DNA of 64,000 bases from assembly GCA_014607495.2 (NCBI GenBank), contig CP053161.1, positions 3,295,115 to 3,359,114 of the forward strand. Reading direction: 5' to 3'. The DNA is from Carposina sasakii (taxonomy: Eukaryota > Arthropoda > Insecta > Lepidoptera > Carposinidae). The position numbers and the translations under genes were made by a program. Within the stretch, counting starts at the first letter, position 1. Each line of letters starts with the position of its first letter. The notes under the pieces were generated by a model that was not told the DNA's origin, made no database searches, and worked only from the letters and a program-made list of their open reading frames with translations. Positions 1 to 11,221 of the stretch are shown piece after piece.

Positions 1-483
1 ACATTGTTACGTCTCGGTTAATTTACATTCACAGTTGGAACTAACCTGGAACTAACGAGAACTTCCAAACGCGATTACGATCTAGTTCACATCTAGTTCC
101 TATCTCGGAGAGATTGGCTTTTGACAAGTGCGCCTTAGTTTCTAACTATGTTAGTGTGGTTAGCACTTGGCATAGAAAATTATTTCTGAGAATTCTTCGT
201 GGTGAAGGCTAAATCTTGTTGATGAAAACTGAATACTGAATTTGTTTGCTTAGGGACCGATTTTTTAAATAGCCTATCCGTATTTTTTTAACTTGTACAA
301 GATAGAGACACTATCAACTTTATCCTTCAGATAAGTTATCTTTCAATTGGAAAATCGGCCCCAATTTATCTAATTCAGTATGTTTTATTTTGGGATTAAT
401 TATGGGATTACCACACATGTACAGGGTGGTAATAACGATTAAAATAAAGAAAGTGTAGCTTAGAAAAAACAATAACAATAAGT

Positions 484-575
484 AAGAGCGCTGGCACGGA
501 ATGCAGAGGTCGTGGGTTCGATTCCCACCCGGGTGAGGAATTTTTTCCATTTCTTTATTAATAATTTTATATTAT
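484..575 (+). repeat. SINE fragment with tRNA-like head
   Basis: The sequence from the middle of a tRNA-like head (AGCGCTGGCACGGAATGCAG, then the B-box-like GGTTCGATTCC) through an AT-rich tail is nearly identical to the fuller copy at 744-886. The 5' part of the head is missing, so this is a truncated copy. Its B box would resemble a Pol III promoter element, but no intact tRNA fold is present. Confidence 0.7.
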
Positions 576-743
576 ATAATATCTTGACTAAGATAAAAAC
601 ACTTCTCCATAATATAATCCGTTAGGATATGGTTGATCGTTTCATCATTAAAACATTGTGCTGAGGGATTCAGCTTTGTTTGCCGAGATTTTACTTATGT
701 ATAGCTATCGGGATGATAAATAACGTTTCCAATAATGTAATTT

Positions 744-886
744 GAAAAAGAGATGGTAAAATTCGTCATTCGAGTAATTGACCCGGTGGCTCAGTGGTAA
801 AAGCGCTGGCACGGAATGCAGAGGTCCTGGGTTCGATTCCCACCCGGGTGAGGAATTTTTTCCATTTCTTTATTAATAATTTTATA
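744..886 (+). mobile_element. tRNA-headed SINE (family A)
   Basis: A short leader (AAAGAGATGGTAAAATTCGT) is followed by a tRNA-like body with an A box (TGGCTCAGTGG) and a B box (GGTTCGATTCC), then the AT-rich tail shared with 484-575. The leader and body resemble the minus-strand SINE at 13825-13963, so the three form one family. The anticodon-loop region does not make a normal tRNA anticodon arm, so I call it a SINE and not a tRNA gene. Confidence 0.7.
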
Positions 887-2998
887 ATAAGTATTATTAT
901 CTAAAAGAAACTGGACGTCAATGAATTTTGAGTGACAATGTCAAAAAAAAATGTAGTTAACGAAATTTAACTAAAATTAATAGACAGCTGCAAAAAAGTT
1001 CGTTAACCCTCCATCCCCCCACCTCATTACGAAATAAGGCAGATACCACACGTGCGTGCGAGCCTGGCAGAATTTATGACATTAATGGTAAAGACGCACT
1101 ATGCTAACGATCTGCGCTATCACAAAGGAAAAGAGTTAACGCTCCCCCCAATAACATTAAGGCTAACTGTGTCCAACTGTGTAAAAATAGTAAAGGTGGA
1201 TAGTACAATTCTGACTCGGGTTATACCACTACCACTCATACCAAAAATAACAAAACAGTGTATACTATAAAAATAGTTAAACACTCTTAAAAAGAGCAGC
1301 TTACAAACTTAAGGCCTAACTAATAAAAATTTAAACATTATGTAAGCTTTTACACCAGACTGTTTAATTTGACAGATATTCAATACAGTTTGCTGTCAAA
1401 AGTCGTGTTTGACGGATGTGTACACGTGGTTTGTTAGTAGTAAGCAAGTCGCAGATTTTCCGCATAGTGTGTCGGGCAGACTCCCGCTCGTTAGCGATAA
1501 CGGCGCGAGCAAGGCGCGATGCATAAATGAAAGTTTGTTGCACGTGTGTACGTCACTTTAGTATAATACACGCTCAAGTTTCTCATAATGTGCGTAAATA
1601 TTAAAGAATTTGCATTATGTATGAGGAAATTATCGTAGAAAATCTGGTTTAACTTAGCCTTACCTATGTATAGAAAATCTTACATCTAAGTTAAATCGAG
1701 AATTAGCACATATGTAAACAAAAAAGTAAGTTGATATTCGTGCTAATTTGTGGTTTGATAAAATTTAGGTTTGTGCATTTGAAAAAGTGGGCCCTAGAAA
1801 TTAAGCTATCGGCGCATGATTAGCGTATGATCATAATTTTATAAGGGCTACTCTCTCAAAGCCGCGCGTTATTACACTACTGGTAAATATTATAGTTCTT
1901 CGGTGACTCGGCCTTGTAAAGTTGATATTAGCGTTACCTATATGTATGAGACTATTGTAATAGATGTAGAGACTATTATGGTAGTATAATATCATGTAAT
2001 CATTAACTTGTAAAATACCCGAAGCATTCGATACCAATTTATTTTTCAAAATACCGAGACCGTACCGAATAAATAATACCAAAAAAAAACAGTCATAATT
2101 TACCGACCACTACCAAATACACATTTAATGAACCAAGTTTAGAAGCTCTGAGGTGATGTTGGAAATATGCTAAAATTATAATTTAATTTTAAAGGACGTC
2201 ACGGGCAAGGGTGCCGCTTGTACGCACCTGGATCCCTTGCCCGTGACGTCAGCGGTTTCAAGGGCCGGCTGTAATATTCCAGGGCCGATGAACTGAAGTT
2301 CAGCTGTGTAATAAAATGTTCCTACGCACGCTATATGACCGTATACACATGCAGAGAAATTGCATGACTGAATTTCACACACACTAATTTCAAAGCCCTT
2401 GTGTCGCCGGGATGAGTAGGAATGTGATGTTATAGTCATTTAGTCAATTCAATCAATCAAATTCAATTCAATTCGACTAATAAGAGATAAAACCCACTGT
2501 ACCTAGTAGATACTACCAATCGGCAGTAGGCAATTCCGGTAATTTAAACTTTTTTTAGCAGAATTGAAGGCTAAGCGTAATAATGTGCTTTGCTCTACTT
2601 CGCACTACGCTACTGAAGCAATTCCATTTATGCTGCGAATCATGGAGAAAAAATATAAGCTCAAGGAAAAGAGAGCTTTCTCTTATAATAAAGGGGTTCA
2701 GAATCTATTTCCACAACTAAATAGAAAACAAGGAGAAATGTGTACTCAATACAAGAACGACAAGTAATTCATCAACTCCCAGTAATGAATGGTAAAAGCG
2801 AATGAAATCACTCCTGTCATAACGTTCCGTTTCACGCGACACAAATTAATGAGCCCATAAATATTATTAATGAACAATAATATCGTGTAATGGCGGTATA
2901 TATGGCGTTGCTCTATCATTACGTCTGATGATACTACCTATATAATAACTGTTGTGGAGGCATACAAAAAGTTTTCAAACTCTTCCAAAAAATATGGA
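887..2998. other. AT-rich DNA without a gene
   Basis: I see no convincing exon here on either strand; open frames are short and composition-driven. The only structure I would single out is the perfect hairpin at 2195-2250. The interval probably belongs to the long first intron of Tomosyn, whose first coding exon lies at 31684-31806 on the minus strand. Confidence 0.5.
2195..2250. repeat. Perfect 17-bp hairpin
   Basis: GACGTCACGGGCAAGGG (2195-2211) and its exact reverse complement (2234-2250) flank a 22-nt loop. Both arms contain a GACGTCA core, and the right arm completes TGACGTCA, a CRE/ATF-type palindrome. It is GC-richer than its surroundings. It could be a small foldback element, a paired factor site or a structured RNA; the sequence alone does not decide. 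Confidence 0.75.
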
Positions 2999-3006
2999 CA
3001 CTGGAC

Positions 3007-3499
3007 TAGGGTTACCATATTTCTACTACTACTTTTTTTTACACACATTTCACAACACATTGACCTAGTCCCACACTAAGATCCCTAAGGTCTTGTGCCG
3101 TGGGTACTAAGTAACGGTATATAAATACATAGATAAGTATAAAAACATCCATGACTCGGAAACAAACATCGATATTCATCATATCAATGTTTGCACCTAC
3201 CGGGATTCGAACCCAGGACCTATGGCGTCGCAGGCAGGGTTTACTACCAACTACACCAATCGGTCGTCGTTTGGCAGGCGTTTGCCGCATTTGACAGGCA
3301 TTTTAAAGTTTAGACAGGCGTGCGGCCGGCATTGATCTGAGACAGGCATTTTCAAATTACGCGATATCCTTCTTTATTATTGTCTGTTGTCTTTTACTTA
3401 TTACCTACAGCGTTTTGTTTTAGACAGGCATTTTTCTGAAAAATCAGGCATTTTAGGTACCATGTACAGGCACCCCTCTATTTACATATGGTAACCCTA
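3007..3499. mobile_element. Non-autonomous hAT element with 8-bp TSD
   Basis: Perfect 14-bp terminal inverted repeats (TAGGGTTACCATAT and ATATGGTAACCCTA) are bounded by the 8-bp direct repeat CACTGGAC (2999-3006 and 3500-3507). An 8-bp duplication is typical of hAT transposition. The interior holds a SINE (3042-3272) and several GACAGGC(A/G)TTT motifs, and has no transposase. Confidence 0.85.
3042..3272 (-). mobile_element. tRNA-derived SINE (family B), nested
   Basis: Read on the minus strand this begins with a tRNA-like head (A-box TGGTGTAGTTGG, B-box GGTTCGAATCCC) and continues into a body shared with 17620-17851. Pieces of the same body occur near 3565-3650 and 22755-22815 (plus) and 48085-48200 (minus orientation). 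It lies inside the hAT element 3007-3499, so it was inserted later or was carried by it. Confidence 0.75.
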
Positions 3500-3507
3500 C
3501 ACTGGAC

Positions 3508-5695
3508 TGTTTTTGGGTTGATCTAGGATCTGGGTACCTACTCGTATTTATGTTAGTTTTACGTATGTTACTTAGTACCCACGTGACAAGACATTAGGGA
3601 TCTTAGTGTGGGACTAGGTTAATGTGTTGTGTAGTGTGTGAATATTATTATTATTAATATTATGTTAATAAGTAGATTGTGTATTACGTAAAATAAGTAC
3701 ATCGTTTTCCATTTTGTTACATTATTTATTATTATTTATCTATCTATTTGTTGGTCTAGCTTATTTGAATTGTAAGAGCTCTCATAGACTTTACTTAAGG
3801 TATTTCCACTAGATAATATAAACCCTAAACTTCTCTACATTCTAGTTAGAAATCTAAAAACTTATATGCAGGACTCCATACTCCTAAAAGTATTTTTTTA
3901 GCGAAAATTGTACATTATTCGCTGATTGCTTGTAATTCGTATTACGTAACAGCAATGACATACTCGTATCATAGCTAATATCGTACAATTTTCGCTGTCC
4001 CATTGCTTTTGCTTTGCTTTTACAAACTATCTACCAAATCAGGTCTTCGAAGTCTTTAAATGAAGATAGGTATCTACAAGAGAAAAGTCTAACAATATCA
4101 TATACCTATGCTATTTTTGGGCCCCAGCTTCGTATATAAAAGGGAACGTATCCAAATATAACCAAAGCATAATTCAAAGGCGGTGTCATCACTATGCGGC
4201 CTATAAAGACCCGCACACACTTGCGATATAAAAGATCTCATAAAAGGCCTTATAAAAGAGAAGATATAACAATCCATCCCAATACACCAATTCGGGCGGA
4301 AAGTGCCCAAAAGGCGCCAATATAGAGTTTATGTCGACGCGCACTTCAATCGGCGCCATTTGCAATTTCACATGATGAGGTCATTAGCGAGTTAGTAGGG
4401 AGTGGAAATGCGTGCAGTATAAAATTCTTCCAACTATCTTCTGTTAACAACTAGCAATTGGTCGGCCATTTTAAAATTTTGTATTGCAGACGAGGAAAAT
4501 ATATAACTAATAACACAGCAGTTTAGTTACAGAATTGGTATAAATTATAGGTAGGTATATTGAAAGAGAAAAAAGGTGAGCCAAAAGGTAATTCATACTT
4601 TGATGTTCATAACCAAGTGTAGTTAATAATAATTACATTTTGCTAAGACTTTTCAAGTTAATTTCGAATCTACACTGCCCAAAAATTCCTTCATTTAATA
4701 TTACAAACGCAGCAATATTTAAAAAAACTTGATTTACACCAGAAAGTTAAGCCTATAAGGGTCATTGCCGACACTGGACCGCGTCAATTTGCCAAGCCAA
4801 CTTGAGCCTAAGGACCTGGAAAAGCCGCCCTAATTGCCACTAACGCTTATCTGCGCCAGTCAGACCCGTCGAAACGCTTTACAGGCCTTTTACAGCTTTT
4901 ATTTTTTACTCTCTCAAACTTCGTGGGAAAGGAATACAAAGCTATACAGCCAATTTACTTCTTAATGTGTGCAGATAAAACATTTTATTTGTTTTAAATT
5001 GAACTACAATAGGATTAGAGATCAAACTCGTGTAAAACCTATAGAAAAGAATCTAGATGGCATAAATATCTAACCGAAATTATGTAAAAAAAACCAGTAT
5101 TAATGCTATTTATATCAAACACCGGAAAAAACATTTGCATTTAGGCTGGAAACGAACTAAATTGTATGCATTATTGAAATCGGAAATAGCATACAAGAGA
5201 GAGGAGGGGCTACTAATGCAAATGTAGGTTCCATTACCAACCTTTTTTATTGATTCCATTCTAAATTCGCTTTTTTACGTCCACCATTTTCCGTTTAGCA
5301 AGTTATTAATGTAACCTTGTTATATGTGGAGCAATTTTTGGAGAACAATTTTAATATTGTAGTGAAAATATTAAATCCACACGCCCTAATGAGGACACGA
5401 AAATACAATTAAGCAGATCCCCATAATCTGCAAGTTTTACATACATACATAGTCATAGGACTATGTTCCTGAGATGGGGTAGCCAGAGCTGCGGGATCAG
5501 AAAGGAGATCTTTACAGCCACGTTTAGAATAGCGTGATGACTAGTTGCTAGCTTATCGCCTGAGGGAACACCCCTGAGTTCCTCAGTCGACTCTTACGAC
5601 ATGCACGGAAGGAGATGCAGCTGATGTATTCTAGTGAAGCCCCGCATACAGGATTTAAGTACCTTCTATAACAGTTACAAGCTTATTATCTACTA
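3508..5695. other. Non-coding DNA with repeat pieces
   Basis: No host exon is visible. A SINE-B fragment lies near 3565-3650. A 14-bp perfect inverted repeat pairs 3900-3913 (AGCGAAAATTGTAC) with 3983-3996. The stretch 4100-4390 and the unique block 4740-4890 show no similarity to other parts of the window. About 5445-5650 belongs to a dispersed repeat seen again near 15600-15720, 23200-23480, 36440-36600, 44570-44950 and 54000-54110. Confidence 0.5.
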
Positions 5696-5960
5696 TACAG
5701 GGTGTAACAGAAAGGGTATGTTAAGCGAAAAGCTATGTAAATAGCCCACTATAGAGAACCTATTTCCAAATATTTGAGACTCGAAATCACATTTTTATTT
5801 TTCAAGATTGTATGAAAATTCCTGAGATATTTAAAAATTCTCCATACTATCGGGAAAAATAAACGTGTGATTTCGGGTCTCAAATTTTGTGGATAGGTTC
5901 TCTACAGTGGGCTATTTACATAGCTTTTCGCTTAACATACCCTTTCTGTTACACCCTGTA
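5696..5960. mobile_element. MITE of the TACAGGGTGTAACA family
   Basis: The element starts TACAGGGTGTAACA and ends TGTTACACCCTGTA. It is flanked by TA on both sides, and its two halves are near-complementary over most of their length, so it can fold back on itself. It has no coding capacity. TA flanks suggest mobilisation by a Tc1/mariner-type transposase. Other copies lie at 19523-19786, 46716-46962, 59850-60540 and 61454-61717. Confidence 0.85.
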
Positions 5961-6639
5961 TAATCTACTATATTAGAGTGAAAGTTATAACTCGTATAGA
6001 ATAATTCTATACTCATGCCGTTTGCTTTTGATCGTCTTTTTCAAAGGTATACAATAACTATAATATACTAGATATACCTGTCATAATTTTTTTTTATTAT
6101 AGAATAGAATATAAAAATAACGATAGAGCTTACATGGGAATAAAGTTTCAAACAGGCTTGCTCACAATCTGTATTGTGTCACAAAGTTTTGCTTAGTATA
6201 TTTATTACGAGTATTTAAGAGGATATATTCCAAGGAAATATAGATGTTTATGAAGCAGTGTACTCCATACAAAGTTCACACGAAGGCAGGGGCGGTTTAT
6301 ACACTAGGCCCGCTAGGCCCGAGCCTAGGGCGCCGTGGGCGCCGTGCCAGAAGGGGGCGCCACGGGCCAGCGAAATTCGCAAGTTTGCGCGCCCCCTTCT
6401 CTTATGCACCCATACAAATCGTACGCCCATTGTGAAACATCCTGACAAGCGAATTAAATTTTTTTCGTGCTCAATCCATTTTTGTTGTCAGACATTTTTG
6501 CAAACAAATTTCCCACCCTACAGTCCCTACATTGTAGTACAACTATGAAGAAGTTCGCTGCTTCATGAGTACAACGTACAGCTGGACAAATGAGCGTCAA
6601 TAAAATGAGTGGCGCCAAGCGCCGTAAATTGACAAAAGA

Positions 6640-8170
6640 TAATTTTTTTAAAACGAAAAACCGACTTCCTCCCAAAACTCGAGCTTACCAAAGTAAAATT
6701 TAACTAAAGGGCAAATATATATTGCTTTAAGCCGTGTACGAAGTTTAGGAGGCATAATATTGTCAGATTTATATAATTTTTATATAAAATAGGCCACATG
6801 ACAAAAGAGAAAAAGGACTAGGCTTCGAAACTTTACGTCTGACAATATGATGATAATGATGACCTCCGACCAATTTCGGTCATGGCGACCACTTCTACTC
6901 CTAGATATTACTAAGTTGGCGTTCATGCGCTCGGAGATGGCTTACATTTACATAGCCAATCTTCGCCCTGAACGCCCGCGCACACAGAGGACAGGTTAGT
7001 GCGCCATTATTGTATTATAGATAATGGCAGCAGGAGGACGAGTCTTTAGTTCATCACGTTTAGCGTCAAGGTCAGCTTGACGCTGCTCCTCGAACTCGTG
7101 TACTTGCTTTATCACCGTCCTGCGCCACTCTGGTCGTTGTGCTAGTTCAGAAAAGAAGATGCTCTTAGCCAATCTCTCCTCCGCCATACGAGACACATGA
7201 CCGCACCACCGAAGCTGCCGACGCATTAAGTAGGCCTCAATGGCACTTACATTGGCTCTTCGCAATACTTCGGTATTACGCACTCGGTTGGACCATCTGA
7301 TTCTCATGATGGATCATGATGGATCGGAGGCACTTGAGGTGGAATCGATCCAGAGTGCGTATGTGGCGACGGTACATGCACCACGCCTCGGAGGAATATA
7401 AGAGATTTGGCAGCACAACAGCCATGTACACACTTATTTAAGCAACATATAATTACACTCCTTCTTCCTGCCCTGTTCCCAATCATTTGGGGTCGGTGCA
7501 ATATGTAGGTACTGTTTTTTCATTCATCCCTATTATCCGTCATCTCGTTATTCTCATGTCTACCTCTTCCTCTATAACCATCTTACTTCGGACACGGCTT
7601 AACGCAACATATAATTTAATGACTTAACACAATTATCTTCATCTTCATAAGCCTATTGCAGTCCATTACTGGACGTAGCCCCCCCCCCTGCCATAGGGGG
7701 ATTTTGTTACTAAAAAGTTCCACTATCTGTTTTTCGGCGGCTCCATCATCAGACCCTCGTTTCCTTTATATTATGTGTAGCTGACCAAAATTCTCTATAA
7801 AAATCTAAAAACGGACTACTCGTGCCTTTTATATTTGAGGATATCCCTAGATTCCTTAGAGATTCCATCATCAGATGTTATGTTTTATATGTAGGTGATC
7901 AAAACGCTCAGTAAAAGTATAAAAACAGACTACATGTGCCTACAATATTCGAGGATTGCCCTCGATTTCTCCAAGATCCCATCATCAGATCCTGATATGG
8001 TGAATATGGGACCAACCTGGAAGTATACCATGACCAACTATAAAAAAAAATTTGAAATCGGTTCATAAATGACGGAGTTCTGAGGTAACACACATAAAAA
8101 ATAATAAAAAAAATAAAAAAAAAAACATACAGACGAATTGATAACCTCTCTTTTTGAAGTCGGTTAAAAA
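6640..8170. mobile_element. Composite insertion in transposase exon 1
   Basis: The transposase N-terminal frame stops at an AAACGAAAAACCGACTTC junction and resumes after GAAGTCGGTTAAAAA, so the inserted DNA has short inverted ends (CCGACTTC/GAAGTCGG). Inside are a minus-strand LINE remnant (6996-7470) and a second segment (about 7680-8170) ending GATAACCTCTCTTTTTGAAG, a 3' end I recognise as very common in lepidopteran genomes. The exact number of elements stacked here is unclear. Confidence 0.6.
6996..7470 (-). pseudogene. LINE reverse-transcriptase C-terminal remnant
   Basis: On the minus strand, [16 protein letters not shown] and [11 protein letters not shown] precede [20 protein letters not shown] and [20 protein letters not shown]. 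This is the characteristic end of a non-LTR retrotransposon polyprotein just after the reverse transcriptase. The first part and the 103-residue last part are in different frames, so it is decayed. It sits inside the hAT element. Confidence 0.75.
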
Positions 8171-9407
8171 AGAGGAAAAAGAGTCACTCATAACCAAAAA
8201 AATTCCGCGGATTGACACTTTTTTTATTAGCAATCGGGAAACAGTTCAAGAAACGGCGCAAGCCGTGCCAGCATCAAGTTCCGCTACAACTGAGGATTCG
8301 ACGGGCGAGGTAAATATCGACGTACCCTGATAATTTAATATACGTATTAGACTGTTATTTGAAATTATTTTTTATTTTTCTTTCGCCAACGTTTGAGTAA
8401 AATTTGAAATAATTAATTATCATCACTCATAAAAGATGAATCTGAAAAAAAAACCTGTGGGTCCCAAACGCAAAAATGGCCAAAATAACGAGGCAACCTT
8501 GCTACTTGGTTCCAAAACGCTCATCTTTCGAGGATGTTTGTAAAAATATAACGAATTTCAGTCAGGGGTTGCCGAGAACATGCAATGTACCAGGTTTGAA
8601 TTTGCATTTCCGTTAAATTTTTTTATATTTTTATGAACCTTTTCGGAAGAGAGAGCTTTGGAAACCAACTGAAAATCTTATTATTTTGGCCATTTTTGTT
8701 GATTGAGGCTTGAGGCCCACAGGTTTTTTTTTCATTACAAATGATAAGTGAAAAAAAACTATTTCAATAACTTATACTAAAACGTTGGCGATTGGAAAAT
8801 CTATATACATTTTTAAATAACGCAGTCTGATTTCCTGCCTTACCATTTCCTGCAATTTTTTTCCGCATTCTCCTGATTTCAGCAAATATACTTCTGCGGC
8901 TGAAACTCGTGGCGATGGTCACGATCGTGATTTTCCTCTTGCTGACCCTGGTTTGTGGCCAACAAGAAATTCAGAAATTATTGATTTCATTTTACGAAAT
9001 CCGTTGGAGCAAGAGGATCCAAGATTGAGTAATTTTCGGGCTTCAAAACGCGTTTATGGGTCCAAAACACGATATTGTACAGCCCAAATGTTTTTCCAAA
9101 AAACTTCAAATGGTGAAATGCACCGACGAGAATGGCTAACATATTCGCACTCGAAAGGTTGTGTGTATTGCATACCTTGTATGCTATTCTCGACATCAGT
9201 GAACGCATTTACAGAAGGCTTCAACGACTGGAAGAATGATGTGCGAATAGCTGAGCATAAGAGAAGTCTTGGTCATCGAGAAAACACCCAAAAGCATGTA
9301 CTACGAGGAAATTTATTGGGAAAGATTGACAGCAAGTTACATGTGCAATACATTCGAGAATGTAATTACTGGCGACAAGTACTGACTCGCATTATAATTG
9401 CAATAAA

Positions 9408-9766
9408 TGAAATTGTATTAGGCGTTACAATTCGGAAGTTCAAACATTCACTATGGGTGCGCCCACCACCGGGCCCTACACCCTCCACTGACCCTCGGAT
9501 CTGATAACTCATAATTGCGACAACAGGCACTTGCACTAACTACAATCGTAAAAAAAAATTGATTTCGGAATGGTGCAATGTATCGTCTTGCATGCTAGGT
9601 AATTTTGATTTCGGAATGGTGCAATGTATCGTCTTGCATGCTAGGTGCTCGGGTCTGGTTTCTCATGGCGATTGTAGTTAGTGCAAGTGCCTGTTGTCGC
9701 AATTATGAGTTATCAGATCCGAGGGTCAGTGGAGGGCGTAGGGCCCGGTGGTGGGCGCACCCATAG
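9408..9766. mobile_element. 359-bp inverted-repeat insertion in transposase
   Basis: Two 99-bp arms (9450-9548 and 9669-9767) are exact inverted copies except for one base. The centre holds a 42-bp direct tandem duplication (9559-9600 and 9605-9646). The 16-bp sequence TTATAATTGCAATAAA occurs on both sides (9392-9407 and 9767-9782). Removing one copy plus the insert rejoins the transposase frame, so this is an insertion with a long target duplication. The left arm starts 42 bp inside the left boundary, so it is not a simple terminal-inverted-repeat element. Confidence 0.85.
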
Positions 9767-11221
9767 TTATAATTGCAATAAAGTTTCTCGCAACCCGAGG
9801 CTTGGCTTTCCGAGGAACAGAAGAAAAATTTGGATCGGTCAGTAATGGCAATTATTTGCGGATTCTCGAAGTGATGGCTCGTAACGATCCATTCCTCCAA
9901 AATCACATCGATCGGTTCGGAAATCAAGGAAAAGGGAACGTATCGTACTTTTCTAAGGATATTTGCGAAGAATTCATCGCGATGATTTACGATGATCTGC
10001 TCAAAAAATTATTTTAGACGTAAAAGCCTCTAAATATTATGCGATAAGTGTAGATTCGACTCCCGACATTTCGCACTCAGATCAGCTGACGTTCATTATT
10101 ATCATACAAAAGCCGAAGCCGAAGGATTATCGCAACAATTTGCTTTGCTGGAGACCGCCATAATGGCTGTGACTTGGAGCGACATCTTGGAGCGTTTCGA
10201 AAAAATGAATAAAAGTCTCCAGCGAGTTAACATCGATTTGACAACAGTCGTACAATTGTACGATGCCCTCCAAGCATTTGTTGTCGGTTTGCGTGATCGT
10301 TTCGACGATTATGAAGAGAAAGCGAAGGAGCTATCTCAATGCAGTGAATATGCGCGTGAGAATCAGCGAAGCAGAAGAAGGACCGCGCGATTTGACGAGA
10401 TAAGCATGATGAAGCGATATTGGACGGAAAACAAAACATGCGCATAAAAACGTTTCTCGTCATACTCGATCGATTGTCAGGAGAATTAGAAAAAAGAAGT
10501 CTCGCGTACAAAAATGTCAACGCTCGCTTTGGCTTTCTCAGTCGTTTGCCATCTCTCACGGATGCAGAGATCATCACACAATGTGAAGATTTACAGACGA
10601 TATACTCCACCGATCTCGACAACGATTTTGGTGAAGAATGTATACATTTCCGGAATTTTATCCGGGAAATCGGATTGACGGATGATGAAATCAACATTGG
10701 GAAATGTTTGATGATCATTCGCGAGAAGAATATTGTTGCTACATTTCCCAATATGGATATTCTTTTTTCGAATGCATCTCACGCTTTTCTCCAGTAACGC
10801 TACAGGGGAACGTTCCTTTTCGACGTTGAAAGGAGTGAAATCTTATTTACGAAATACGATGGGTCAGAATCGTCTCTCTAGTCTCGCGTTTTTATCGTCG
10901 AATGCAGAGCTTGTTGATATGACAGAGACCGATGCAATCGTTGATAAATTTGCAAGCTTAAAAGCGAGAAAGCGAGCGTTTTAATCGGGTGCACTGAATC
11001 GGCAATATCTCCAAAATAAAATATATACGAGTATGTGCTCCATTCCTACCTACAAACCTACGTCATATATGTATGATTGAAATTTTGTTTTCGTTAAATT
11101 ATTTTTGAAATATAAAAATTATTAATTCTAGCCTATGCTTTTTCAACTATTTTATGGAGAGGGGGCGCTAATTTCGTCAGGCCTAGGGCGCCCGTTTTCG
11201 TAAACCGCCCCTGCACGAAGG

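Larger units (their letters stand above)
6605..10984 (+). pseudogene. Broken ZMYM1-like hAT transposase
   Basis: The likely start is ATG 6605 (MSGAKRRKLTKDNFF), cut after about 15 codons by foreign sequence. The frame resumes near 8166 with a Lys/Glu-rich stretch and IPRIDTFF, and a candidate intron (8310-8882) has GTAAAT and TTTCAG borders, though I could not reconcile its phase. The next part carries a TTF-type zinc-finger region (CVYCIPCMLFS) and runs to 9407. It resumes at 9783 after an insertion. A frame change near 10014 precedes a VDSTPDISH motif typical of this transposase group. Most of the catalytic middle then seems deleted around 10120-10150. The C-terminal dimerisation domain (GERSFSTLKGVKSYLRNTM) ends at 10984, with AATAAA close downstream. 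It cannot make an active enzyme as it stands. Confidence 0.85.
6287..11213 (+). mobile_element. 4.93-kb hAT transposon with 8-bp TSD
   Basis: The left end starts CAGGGGCGGTTTA and the right end finishes TAAACCGCCCCTG, a matching terminal inverted repeat apart from one base. Immediately outside is the direct repeat CACGAAGG (6279-6286 and 11214-11221), the 8-bp target duplication expected for hAT. Between the ends lies a decayed transposase gene on the plus strand, interrupted by about 1.5 kb of other repeats near 6640-8170 and by a 359-bp inverted-repeat insertion at 9408-9766. Near-perfect duplications and long readable frames indicate a fairly recent arrival. Both ends are present, so it could still be moved by a transposase supplied in trans. 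Confidence 0.9.

Noticed and set aside
779..851. tRNA gene
   Set aside because: The tRNA-like body lacks a normal anticodon loop and is shared with a SINE tail and another copy.
10227..10751. 174-residue minus-strand frame in the hAT element
   Set aside because: Antisense to the transposase C-terminal region.
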